Origin: Chitinophagaceae bacterium UBA4412
Lineage (GTDB): Bacteria > Bacteroidota > Bacteroidia > Chitinophagales > Chitinophagaceae
Length of the DNA: 5,634 nucleotides
Assembly: GCA_002400445.1 (NCBI GenBank)
Contig: DGQO01000144.1
Span: 7,447 to 13,080 of the forward strand
Direction: 5' to 3'
Part shown: one piece after another, positions 1 to 5,591 of the stretch
Position numbering within the stretch: the stretch's first letter is position 1
How the letters are laid out: every line of letters starts with the position of its first letter
Made by a program: the position numbers and the translations under genes
Notes under the pieces: model-generated
Databases searched by the model: none
What the model saw: the letters and a program-made list of their open reading frames with translations, nothing else
Told to the model about the DNA's origin: nothing

Positions 1-243
1 TATCCAACACTGGTTAAAGCTGGTGATCTCTTGCACATCTCATTACAGGATAATGCAGAGAAAAATATCCAACTACAATTTTTAAGTGCTTCCGGAGCGC
101 TATTATATCGCACTGAGCAGGCATTGCAACCGGGGCAAACGGGGTTTAATATCCAGGTTCCATGGTCCGTGGGAAAGGGTATAATCTATATCCGCTGCAT
201 AGGCAAGCTTTTAGATGAGGTATTAAATATTATGTGCCAATAA
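1..243 (+). CDS. C-terminal fragment of a probable T9SS-sorted secreted or surface protein (partial, 5' end outside window)
   Basis: The frame is open from the first base and ends at TAA 241-243, giving 80 residues of an incomplete protein. It begins YPTLVKAGDLLHISL, continues with a strand ending FLSASGALLYRTE, then a Gly-containing turn, and finishes with VGKGIIYIRCIG. This order (YP-x-P/L-V-x-x-G, a beta strand, x-x-x-G-x-L-L/V-x, then G-x-Y-x-I/V-x) is the usual layout of the type A sorting domain that type IX secretion recognises at the end of exported Bacteroidota proteins. In that system the domain guides the protein across the outer membrane and is then removed. The canonical Pro after YPN is replaced (YPTL), and the tail LLDEVLNIMCQ is less basic than usual, so the call rests on overall pattern. 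What the mature protein does cannot be told. An apparent internal TTG start at 31 is not needed, because the frame continues upstream. Confidence 0.6.
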   Translation, partial: YPTLVKAGDLLHISLQDNAEKNIQLQFLSASGALLYRTEQALQPGQTGFNIQVPWSVGKGIIYIRCIGKLLDEVLNIMCQ

Positions 244-310
244 CAGGATTTTTCATCCAAAAAGTAATGCGCTTTTAGAAGCTGCAATCAAAGTGCTGTC
301 GTATAAAAAT

Positions 311-354
311 TTATTCTGCAGGAGGGCTAAATATCATTGCTTTTAGCAGAATAA
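311..354. promoter_or_regulatory. 9-bp perfect inverted repeat upstream of the YtxH operon
   Basis: TTATTCTGC (311-319) and GCAGAATAA (346-354) are perfect reverse complements separated by 26 nt. A second, mutually exclusive pairing is possible inside it: GCTAAA (326-331) with TTTAGC (342-347). No T-tract follows the right arm, so it does not read as an intrinsic terminator for the preceding gene. Its place about 110 nt before the YtxH start suggests an operator or leader structure, but that is inference. An AT-rich 9-bp dyad can also arise by chance. Confidence 0.35.
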
Positions 355-392
355 TTGTATACTTTGATAAAGACAGTCATACTATGTTGCTA

Positions 393-410
393 TGCCAAAA
401 TAGTTTGGCA
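393..410. promoter_or_regulatory. 7-bp hairpin in the leader of the YtxH operon
   Basis: TGCCAAA (393-399), loop ATAG, TTTGGCA (404-410) is a perfect 7-bp stem with a four-base loop. It lies 54 nt before the chosen ATG at 465. Four Ts follow (413-416), too few for a convincing terminator, so an attenuator-like leader hairpin or a protein-binding dyad are both possible. The function is not known. Confidence 0.35.
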
Positions 411-464
411 ATGTTTTCGCAATATGGTGAGGCAGAATTATCATTCACTTTAAAAATTACGAAG

Positions 465-719
465 ATGAAAAACAAGAATGTTTTAGCGAGTTTATTACTT
501 GGTGCCGCTGCTGGTGCAGTTTTGGGAATATTATTAGCTCCGGATAAAGGCAAAGAAACCCGGAAAAAAATCTCTAAAAAAACTGGCGAATTTGGGGATG
601 GTATAAAAAACAAATTCAACGATGTGAAAGAAACCATCAAAACAAAGTATGATAACATTCGCCAGGATGCTAATACCATTTTAGAGAAAGAGCACGAAGG
701 CAAAAGAAATTTTAGCTGA
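465..719 (+). CDS. YtxH-domain small membrane protein
   Basis: This 84-residue protein matches the YtxH family (PF12732). A short N-terminus (MKNKN) is followed by one Gly/Ala-rich membrane helix at about residues 6-25, then the family hallmark GILLAPDKGKETRKKI (21-36) and a charged, helical, probably cytoplasmic tail rich in Lys and Glu. The family is linked to envelope or general stress in several bacteria, but the biochemical role is unknown. The frame is open upstream to 384. I chose the ATG at 465 because it puts the membrane helix at the N-terminus, as in the family, and because the 27 extra upstream residues look unrelated. No Shine-Dalgarno is seen, which is normal in Bacteroidota. 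The stop TGA (717-719) overlaps the next gene's ATG by one base (TGATG), so the two are very likely co-transcribed and translationally coupled. The pairing resembles E. coli yqjD-yqjE by architecture only. Confidence 0.8.
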   Translation: MKNKNVLASLLLGAAAGAVLGILLAPDKGKETRKKISKKTGEFGDGIKNKFNDVKETIKTKYDNIRQDANTILEKEHEGKRNFS

Positions 720-1099
720 TGATTTCCGAACATACTGATACAAAGGCGGTCCATGAGAAAGAAGAACAGCAGGTGAATATTCTCTTTAGTAAGCTTACCG
801 CTTACCTGGATACACGCCTGCAGATCATGAAACTGAAAGGCGTGCAAAAAGGTGCTTCTGCAGGCTCAGCATTGATTGCCAAATCGGTATTGGCAGCCCT
901 TATCTTCTTTTTTGTAACGGTGCTCAATATTGGTATCGGCTTATGGATTGGAGACTTGCTAGGCCATACCTATCTTGGTTTCTTTGTGCTGGCAGGCTTT
1001 TATGGTTTGTGTATCCTGCTGTACCTGGGTATGCAGGAGAAAGTTGTAAAAACGCCTATAGAAAATTCTATCATCAGGCAAATGACAAAAAATGATTAA
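719..1099 (+). CDS. Phage holin III / YqjE-like two-helix membrane protein
   Basis: The protein has 126 residues. A charged N-terminal segment (1-20) is followed by an amphipathic stretch LFSKLTAYLDTRLQIMKLKG (22-41). Two membrane helices follow at about 52-79 and 83-104, with a short turn (GDLLGHT) between them, and the C-terminal tail is polar. This is the layout of the holin-superfamily-III/YqjE-type proteins that annotation pipelines call 'phage holin family protein'. There are no phage genes around it, so a lysis role is unlikely. In this context it is a chromosomal inner-membrane protein acting with its YtxH neighbour, but its actual role is unknown. The start ATG (719-721) overlaps the upstream TGA. 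The end TAA (1097-1099) lies 8 nt inside the next gene, so it is the middle gene of a translationally coupled triad. Confidence 0.75.
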   Translation: MISEHTDTKAVHEKEEQQVNILFSKLTAYLDTRLQIMKLKGVQKGASAGSALIAKSVLAALIFFFVTVLNIGIGLWIGDLLGHTYLGFFVLAGFYGLCILLYLGMQEKVVKTPIENSIIRQMTKND

Positions 1100-1475
1100 C
1101 AATAGCCAGGAATTACAAGTAGCCATTCAGATGCTCGAACGCAATAGGATAGTGCAGGAAGCAGAATTAACAGATGCCTTAAAAATTACATTGGAGCGTT
1201 TAAAGCCAGCCAATATGATCAGATCGGCCCTTGGTAATATTGGCCCGGCGAATGTAGTAGGTGGAATTTTAAAAACGGCAGGATCCCTTGGTGTTGGTTT
1301 GCTTACCAGCCGGGTGCTTGCAGGCGGTGCCGCCGCTTCTGTGGGCAGGCAGCTTGTAGGAGAACTTTTAAATCGCACCGCTGGAGAAGCTGTAATCAAC
1401 AACTTTGACAAAGTGAAAGCTTACGGCTCAGCCATCGTAAAAAACCTCTTTGGCACAAAAAAGAAACAGGCTTAA
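1092..1475 (+). CDS. Small hypothetical protein, third gene of the YtxH/holin operon
   Basis: The 127-residue protein has no function I recognise. Residues 1-37 form a predicted helix rich in Glu, Gln and Leu (QELQVAIQMLERNRIVQEAEL), possibly a coiled coil. Residues 38-50 (LKPANMIRSALGN) contain the LKP-x-N-[ML]-I pattern that I recall from similar small proteins following YtxH/holin pairs in Bacteroidota. Residues 53-90 are rich in Gly, Ala, Val and Leu and could be a membrane-associated hairpin. The end is basic (FGTKKKQA). The start ATG at 1092 overlaps the upstream gene by 8 nt, which supports coupled translation. E. coli has a similar three-gene arrangement (yqjD-yqjE-yqjK), but I cannot show homology of the third members. 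The stop codon TAA (1473-1475) overlaps the A-tract of the shared terminator. Confidence 0.7.
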   Translation: MINNSQELQVAIQMLERNRIVQEAELTDALKITLERLKPANMIRSALGNIGPANVVGGILKTAGSLGVGLLTSRVLAGGAAASVGRQLVGELLNRTAGEAVINNFDKVKAYGSAIVKNLFGTKKKQA

Positions 1476-1557
1476 AAAAGGGCTGTCTTAGATCATGGGT
1501 GCTACAACTGTAATGTTGAAACGCAGCCCCACTACTAGTTTAAGACAGCCCTTTTTT
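1474..1557. terminator. Bidirectional intrinsic terminator with 17-bp perfect arms
   Basis: AAAAAAGGGCTGTCTTA (1474-1490) and TAAGACAGCCCTTTTTT (1541-1557) are exact reverse complements around a 50-nt centre. The GC-rich core (GGGCTGTC) and terminal T6 on either strand make it an intrinsic terminator for both converging operons. The stop codon of the + gene (1473-1475) lies in the left A-tract, and the stop of the - gene (1558-1556) overlaps the right T-tract. The centre can also fold: GGGTGC (1497-1502) pairs with GCA (1523-1525) plus CCC (1527-1529) with one bulged G, and CAAC (1505-1508) pairs with GTTG (1515-1518). Most intrinsic terminators have much shorter loops, so a small palindromic repeat element is an alternative. 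Confidence 0.85.
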
Positions 1558-2311
1558 ATGACTTACTTTTAAACTTTTCAATAGCATCTTTTGTAAAATC
1601 ACTGAGCACCAGGCGTCCGCTGATAGCCGCACGATCCATGAGCAGCTGATCCCAATGTGCCGTATCCTTCCAGAACATCTTCTTCATCTCCGCCATCGCA
1701 TCGGGATTGCAGTGTGCCAGGTAGTCTGACAATTTTCTAACCGCTTCATCCATATTATCAATACTCTCATGCACTTCGGCATAGAGCCCTTTACGCTTAG
1801 CCCAATCGCTGTTTCGCCAGGAGGCAGCATCTATGGCTAAGGCGGTAAATGCTGCCGTACCAATCTTTCTTTCTACGGCCGGCCCCACCACAAATGGACC
1901 GATGCCCACAGAAAGTTCACTCAGTTTGATATCTGCGCCGTGTATTGCAATGGCATAATCTGCCGCAGCCGCAAGGCCTACGCCACCGCCCACACATTTT
2001 CCATGAACCCGGGCGATGATGAATTTTGGACAGCGCCGCATGGCATTGATCACCTGCTCAAATCCACTGAAAAATTTCAGGCCTTCTTCGGGGCTGCTTA
2101 TCTGGCTGAGCTCCTCAAAAGATGCGCCTGCACAAAAGGCTTTTTCACCGGCACTTCTTAGTACAATCACTTTTGTGTTTGCCTGGGTGCCGGCAGCGTG
2201 AATTTCATGGGCCAGGCTGTGCAGCAATTTAATGGGCAAAGAGTTGCTTTGTGGATGATGAAATTCAATTGTTGTGATCCCCTGGTGGGTTTCGGCTTTT
2301 ACATATTCCAT
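1556..2311 (-). CDS. Enoyl-CoA hydratase/isomerase (crotonase) family protein, likely phenylacetate or beta-oxidation pathway
   Basis: This 251-residue protein is full length for a single-domain crotonase. Oxyanion-hole motifs are visible as AFCAGAS (58-64) and VGGGVGLA (107-114). The glutamate matching rat hydratase Glu164 is E132 in LSELSVGIGP. The position matching Glu144 (two residues after the GGG) is G112, so only one of the two classical catalytic glutamates remains. The GGGVGL pattern recalls bacterial LiuC-type (methylglutaconyl-CoA hydratase) proteins, and a one-Glu site also occurs in enoyl-CoA isomerases. It lies 29 nt downstream of paaZ on the same strand and is probably co-transcribed. 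A role in the enoyl-CoA hydration or isomerisation steps (PaaF/PaaG-like) after ring opening is therefore plausible. The exact substrate cannot be assigned. The ATG at 2311 is supported by an AAGGA upstream. Confidence 0.85.
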   Translation of the reverse strand: MEYVKAETHQGITTIEFHHPQSNSLPIKLLHSLAHEIHAAGTQANTKVIVLRSAGEKAFCAGASFEELSQISSPEEGLKFFSGFEQVINAMRRCPKFIIARVHGKCVGGGVGLAAAADYAIAIHGADIKLSELSVGIGPFVVGPAVERKIGTAAFTALAIDAASWRNSDWAKRKGLYAEVHESIDNMDEAVRKLSDYLAHCNPDAMAEMKKMFWKDTAHWDQLLMDRAAISGRLVLSDFTKDAIEKFKSKS

Positions 2312-2317
2312 TACTTT

Positions 2318-2322
2318 TCCTT
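2318..2322 (-). promoter_or_regulatory. Shine-Dalgarno-like AAGGA before the crotonase gene
   Basis: Read on the minus strand, AAGGA ends 6 nt before the ATG at 2311, in an A-rich context. This is the only clear SD-like site at a gene start in the window. It supports this start and independent ribosome loading on the second cistron. Bacteroidota usually do without such sites, so it may be fortuitous. Confidence 0.4.
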
Positions 2323-2340
2323 TTTAGATTTTATGAGTAA

Positions 2341-4425
2341 TTAATCCGTCACCGGCCTTTGCATTCGCAGCATGGTAAGTATGGTGGCCACCCCAGCTAT
2401 TTCATCCTGGCTATTAAAAATTTCCACATACCATTTCACAATGCCTTTCGGAATATCCTGCCCTTTAACCATCGCCAGCTCCGGGTTAGGTTCCTTCAGC
2501 TCCTGTGCTGTTTTTTCTTTGCAGGTAAACCGTACATAAATGCTGTCTCCGGGATATACGGGCTTGGTAAATCTCAATTCATCAATGCCATAATTAAGCA
2601 GTACAGGATTTTTGGCATAGCTATCTACAAACAAACCCGCTGCTGCGCTCATGATAAAATATCCGTGCGCCACTTGTTGATCAAACATAGTATCGTCAAA
2701 ATTGGTATTGCGCAGGTGTGCGTAAAAATGATCGCCGCTTAATGCTGCAAACTGGTCAATATCTTCTGCGGTAATAAGTCGTTTTTCGGTGACCAATTGT
2801 TCGCCAACTAGCAGCTCCTCAAAGTATTTTGTAAAGGGATGTTGCCCGTCGCTATGTCCATCAGCATGGGGTTGATACACATTACTGATAGCGGTAATCA
2901 TTGTGGGTGATCCCTGTATTGCTGTGCGCTGCAGGTAATGCTTAATGCCCCGCAGGCCTCCCATTTCTTCGCCACCTCCCGCCCGGCCGGGGCCACCATG
3001 TACCAGTAGTGGTAGCGGAGAACCATGTCCTGTGCTTTCTTTAGCACAAGCTTCGTTCAGCACCAGTATTCTGCCGTGATGTGTAGCTGCACCCAATACA
3101 TATTGTTTAGCTATTTCTGTGCTGGCCGTTACAATCGTGCTGCATAGACTGCCTTTCCCCATCTTGCTTAGTATAATCGCTTCGTCCATTCCTTCGTAAG
3201 GCATCAAGGTACTCACAGGACCAAAAGCTTCTACGTTATGCGAGGCAATATTACTTAGCGGCATTTCATTGAGCAACAATAGCGGGCTACAAAAAGCGCC
3301 CGCTTCTGCATCTGCATCTATTACTGCCACACTATCCAGGGAGCCATAAATAATTTGTGATCCCGCCAGGAGTTTTTGAACCTGGTTTCGCAGTTCTTTT
3401 CGCTGCTCATTGCCCGCCAAAGCACCCATGCGAACGGACTCATTTCTTGGATTGCCAATAACCGTTTTACCCAGTTCTTTTATAATCGATTCTCCCACTT
3501 CCTCAAGTAAGTTTTGGGGTACAAATATGCGCCGCACTGCGGTACATTTCTGACCAGCCTTTACGATCATTTCCCTTTTTACTTCCCGGATAAAAATATC
3601 CCATTCCGGCATACCTGGCTTTACATCAACGCCCAGTACAATACAATTAAGGGAGTCTGCTTCCATGGTAAAGGGCACATTGTTCTGCAGGATGTTTAAA
3701 TGACTTTTTAATTTCAAACCCGTGGCTGCAGAGCCGGTAAATGTGATTACATCCTGTGCATCCAGGTGATCTAGTAAATCTCCGGCGCTTCCGCAAAGCA
3801 ATTGTAAAGCTCCTTCTGGTAAAATACCGCAAGCAATAATTTCCCTTACAACTGCTTCGGTAAGAAACGACGTAACCGTGGCAGGCTTCACTACTGCCGG
3901 CATACCTCCTAGCAGGTTCACCGCAATTTTTTCCAGCATTCCCCATACCGGAAAATTATAGGCATTGATGTGCACAGCCACACCTTCTTTAGGCACAAGC
4001 AAGTGATGACCCATAAATGTATTGCCTTTGCTTAGGGAGATCGGATCGCCATCCAGGCAAAAGCTTTCATCCGGAAGCTTCCGCCGCAGGGAGGCGTTGG
4101 AAAATAAATTTCCAATTCCACCTTCAATATCAATCCAGCTATCTACCCTGGTGGCCCCGGTTTTATAACTTAGTTCATAAAATTTTTCTTTCTTGCTTAG
4201 CAAATGAAGGGCTAGTGCACGCAGCATTCTGCCCCGCTGCTGAAAAGTCATTTTGCGCAGCGCAGGATTTCCTTTTTCCCGGCCATATTGCAGCACAGCC
4301 GCCATATCCAATCCAGCGGTGGAAGCCACAGTAAATGCTTCACCCGTAATGGCATTGTGCAATGGCTGGCCCAAACCCTCACCTGGTATCCAGCTTCCCA
4401 ATACATAGTTTTCTAAGTGTTGCAT
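2341..4425 (-). CDS. paaZ: Bifunctional oxepin-CoA hydrolase / 3-oxo-5,6-dehydrosuberyl-CoA semialdehyde dehydrogenase (phenylacetate ring opening)
   Basis: PaaZ opens the oxepin-CoA ring with its C-terminal MaoC-type hydratase domain, then oxidises the reactive aldehyde with NADP+ in the N-terminal aldehyde dehydrogenase domain of the cytoplasmic phenylacetyl-CoA pathway. The length (694 residues from the chosen start) fits the family (E. coli about 680). ALDH signatures are NAYNFPVWG (154-162, N157), VVKPAT (178-183, K180), FTGSAATG (229-236), general base E255 in MEADSLN, nucleophile C294 in GQKC and EAFGPV (399-404). After a His-rich linker (about 515-531), the hydratase motif SGDHFYAH (563-570) supplies D565 and H570. 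Both activities therefore look intact. ATGs at 4431 and 4425 are in frame. I prefer 4425 because [12 protein letters not shown] aligns with the E. coli start (MQQL...SGTW, from memory). It is the first gene of a two-gene unit with the crotonase. Confidence 0.97.
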   Translation of the reverse strand: MQHLENYVLGSWIPGEGLGQPLHNAITGEAFTVASTAGLDMAAVLQYGREKGNPALRKMTFQQRGRMLRALALHLLSKKEKFYELSYKTGATRVDSWIDIEGGIGNLFSNASLRRKLPDESFCLDGDPISLSKGNTFMGHHLLVPKEGVAVHINAYNFPVWGMLEKIAVNLLGGMPAVVKPATVTSFLTEAVVREIIACGILPEGALQLLCGSAGDLLDHLDAQDVITFTGSAATGLKLKSHLNILQNNVPFTMEADSLNCIVLGVDVKPGMPEWDIFIREVKREMIVKAGQKCTAVRRIFVPQNLLEEVGESIIKELGKTVIGNPRNESVRMGALAGNEQRKELRNQVQKLLAGSQIIYGSLDSVAVIDADAEAGAFCSPLLLLNEMPLSNIASHNVEAFGPVSTLMPYEGMDEAIILSKMGKGSLCSTIVTASTEIAKQYVLGAATHHGRILVLNEACAKESTGHGSPLPLLVHGGPGRAGGGEEMGGLRGIKHYLQRTAIQGSPTMITAISNVYQPHADGHSDGQHPFTKYFEELLVGEQLVTEKRLITAEDIDQFAALSGDHFYAHLRNTNFDDTMFDQQVAHGYFIMSAAAGLFVDSYAKNPVLLNYGIDELRFTKPVYPGDSIYVRFTCKEKTAQELKEPNPELAMVKGQDIPKGIVKWYVEIFNSQDEIAGVATILTMLRMQRPVTD

Positions 4426-4444
4426 AGGCATATAATAAGCATTT

Positions 4445-4477
4445 CAAATTTATGATAAGGAATTCTTGCTATCTAAA
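4445..4477 (-). promoter_or_regulatory. Bacteroidota-type promoter for paaZ
   Basis: On the minus strand TAAATTTG (4452-4445) matches the Bacteroidota -7 consensus TAnnTTTG exactly. A -33-like TTTA (4477-4474, one mismatch to TTTG) lies 21 nt upstream. An exact TTTG (4481-4478) is at 25 nt, which is longer than usual. Transcription would begin near 4438, leaving a leader of about 13 nt before the ATG at 4425, or only about 7 nt before 4431. I see no clear operator dyad beside it. Confidence 0.5.
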
Positions 4478-4501
4478 CAAAAGGGAGACTACAACAGCAA
4501 T

Positions 4502-4777
4502 TCAGGCAACAGAAATTAAAATTATGGTGAGCAGGGCAACCAGGAGCGTTCCTGCATTAAAAGACCTGAGTATAAAATGTTCTTTCCTCCATTTTATGAA
4601 AGCCCATATAGGCAAAACCCCGATTAACAGGACCATGGGCAGCCATAATAATTCGAAAATGACGCCTGCAAGCGTAACACTATACACGTTGAAACTTATA
4701 CTAGATAACCAAAAGACAAAAACGAGGATACTCCCGCAAAATAAAAATACATGAAGATGGCGGGTTAAGGGAAGCAT
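4502..4777 (-). CDS. Small hydrophobic membrane protein of unknown function
   Basis: From the ATG at 4777 this reads as a 91-residue protein with about three membrane segments (roughly residues 9-27, 34-62 and 75-91). The basic loop IKWRKEHFILRSFN (61-74) between the last two is probably cytoplasmic. I do not recognise a family. The frame stays open upstream to 4891, with an ATG at 4870 and a TTG at 4891. Those would add up to 38 residues, including another hydrophobic stretch (GTIFIAVYLNPYFYIIM), so the true N-terminus is uncertain. I chose 4777 because MLPLTRHLHVFLF looks like a natural membrane-protein start (basic residues before a helix). The gene lies between adk and paaZ on the same strand, ending 70 nt before the paaZ frame. 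It could be co-transcribed with adk or stand alone. The reading is plausible because of its consistent hydrophobic pattern, but it lacks homology support. Confidence 0.5.
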   Translation of the reverse strand: MLPLTRHLHVFLFCGSILVFVFWLSSISFNVYSVTLAGVIFELLWLPMVLLIGVLPIWAFIKWRKEHFILRSFNAGTLLVALLTIILISVA

Positions 4778-4952
4778 AATGATATAAAAGTATGGATTTA
4801 AATAAACTGCTATAAAAATAGTTCCACTTATGTTTCTAACGGTAATCCAGGACATTGCTGCATAAGTCATCCACCAAAAAATCTTTGGCAAGTTTTATTT
4901 GCAGCCTTCGAATTGGGCTATATCCAGGAAAAAATAATAAGGCTAAAAGTAT

Positions 4953-5531
4953 TTACTCCGCATGCTTATCAATGGCAGCGCTAAGCTTGTCAAATATTTC
5001 ATCTACAGAACCTTCGCCCTTAATGATTTCTACTTTATCAAATTTGCGGTAGTAATCGGCTACCGGAGCAGTTTTATTATGATACTCGGAAATGCGGGCC
5101 CTGATCACTTCTTCATTGGTATCATCACTGCGTCCGCTGGTTTCTCCACGCTTCACCAGGCGTTTCACCAACTCTTCTTCGGTTACTTCAAGGGCAAGCA
5201 TTGCAGTGATATCCGTGTGCTTCAAATGCAGTAAATTATCCAGGGCAAGTGCCTGTGCAGATGTGCGTGGAAAACCATCAAACAAAAATCCTTTTGCCTC
5301 GGGGTGATCATCGAGAGCAGAACTGATCATCCCAATTACCACTTCGTCTGGCACAAGTTGTCCTTTGTCAATAAATCCTTTTGCTGCAAGGCCCAGCGCT
5401 GTGGCTCTTTTAATTTCTGAGCGGAGCAAATCGCCGGTACTCAGGTGTTTAAGACCATACTTTAAAATCAATTTCTCGCTTTGCGTGCCTTTGCCACTGC
5501 CCGGAGGGCCGAATAAAATTAGATTGAACAT
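4953..5531 (-). CDS. adk: Adenylate kinase, short-LID type
   Basis: Adenylate kinase catalyses ATP + AMP to 2 ADP in the cytoplasm and keeps the adenylate pools balanced. The 192-residue protein shows the P-loop GPPGSGKGT (8-16), the AMP-binding STGDLLR (31-37) and FDGFPRT (84-90) with its Arg88. It also has the LID-flanking RLVKRGETSGRSDD (124-137) and R144/R146 in EEVIRARISEYHNKT. The LID is reduced to a short loop with no zinc-binding cysteines, which accounts for the length of about 190 residues against about 215 for E. coli. This short form is common in Bacteroidota. The ATG at 5531 sits directly before the conserved first strand (MFNLILFGPP), so the start is secure. It is a housekeeping gene, and its nearness to paaZ probably has no functional meaning. 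Confidence 0.96.
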   Translation of the reverse strand: MFNLILFGPPGSGKGTQSEKLILKYGLKHLSTGDLLRSEIKRATALGLAAKGFIDKGQLVPDEVVIGMISSALDDHPEAKGFLFDGFPRTSAQALALDNLLHLKHTDITAMLALEVTEEELVKRLVKRGETSGRSDDTNEEVIRARISEYHNKTAPVADYYRKFDKVEIIKGEGSVDEIFDKLSAAIDKHAE

Positions 5532-5583
5532 AGCTTAAATACCGTGGTATACATTTTTCTCTTCCTCAGAATAGCCTGGCCTT

Positions 5584-5591
5584 CAAAGATA
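5584..5591 (-). promoter_or_regulatory. Possible -7 promoter element for adk
   Basis: TATCTTTG on the minus strand (5591-5584) matches TAnnTTTG exactly and would place transcription start near 5577, about 46 nt before the adk ATG. No -33 TTTG is visible at the usual 19-21 nt spacing. The site is therefore supported by one element only. Confidence 0.3.

Noticed and set aside
358..366. TATACTTTG as a -7 element for the YtxH operon
   Set aside because: The spacing inside the motif is off by one from TAnnTTTG and no good -33 TTTG stands at the right distance. It is mentioned only as context.
384..464. Upstream extension of the YtxH frame from an ATG at 384
   Set aside because: It would put 27 unrelated residues before the membrane helix, which lies at the N-terminus in the family, and it runs through the hairpin at 393-410.
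377..847. Long minus-strand frame opposite the YtxH and holin genes
   Set aside because: It is a shadow of two well-supported + strand genes. Its composition (runs of Phe, Leu and Ser) is that of a reverse-complement artefact.
719..1099. Prophage lysis gene (holin)
   Set aside because: No endolysin, tail, integrase or other phage gene is present, and the tight coupling with YtxH points to a chromosomal membrane protein.
3647..3946. Alternative minus-strand frame inside paaZ
   Set aside because: paaZ is intact across this stretch with conserved motifs, and the overlapping frame is very Arg/Cys-rich and has no recognisable domain.
4903..4944. Terminator for adk formed by AGCCTT/AAGGCT
   Set aside because: The stem is only 6 bp with a 30-nt loop and no T-tract follows on the minus strand.
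5539..5550. Palindrome ATACCGTGGTAT in the adk leader
   Set aside because: It gives only a 4-bp stem with a tetraloop, or 5 bp with an impossible 2-nt loop, and is well within chance.
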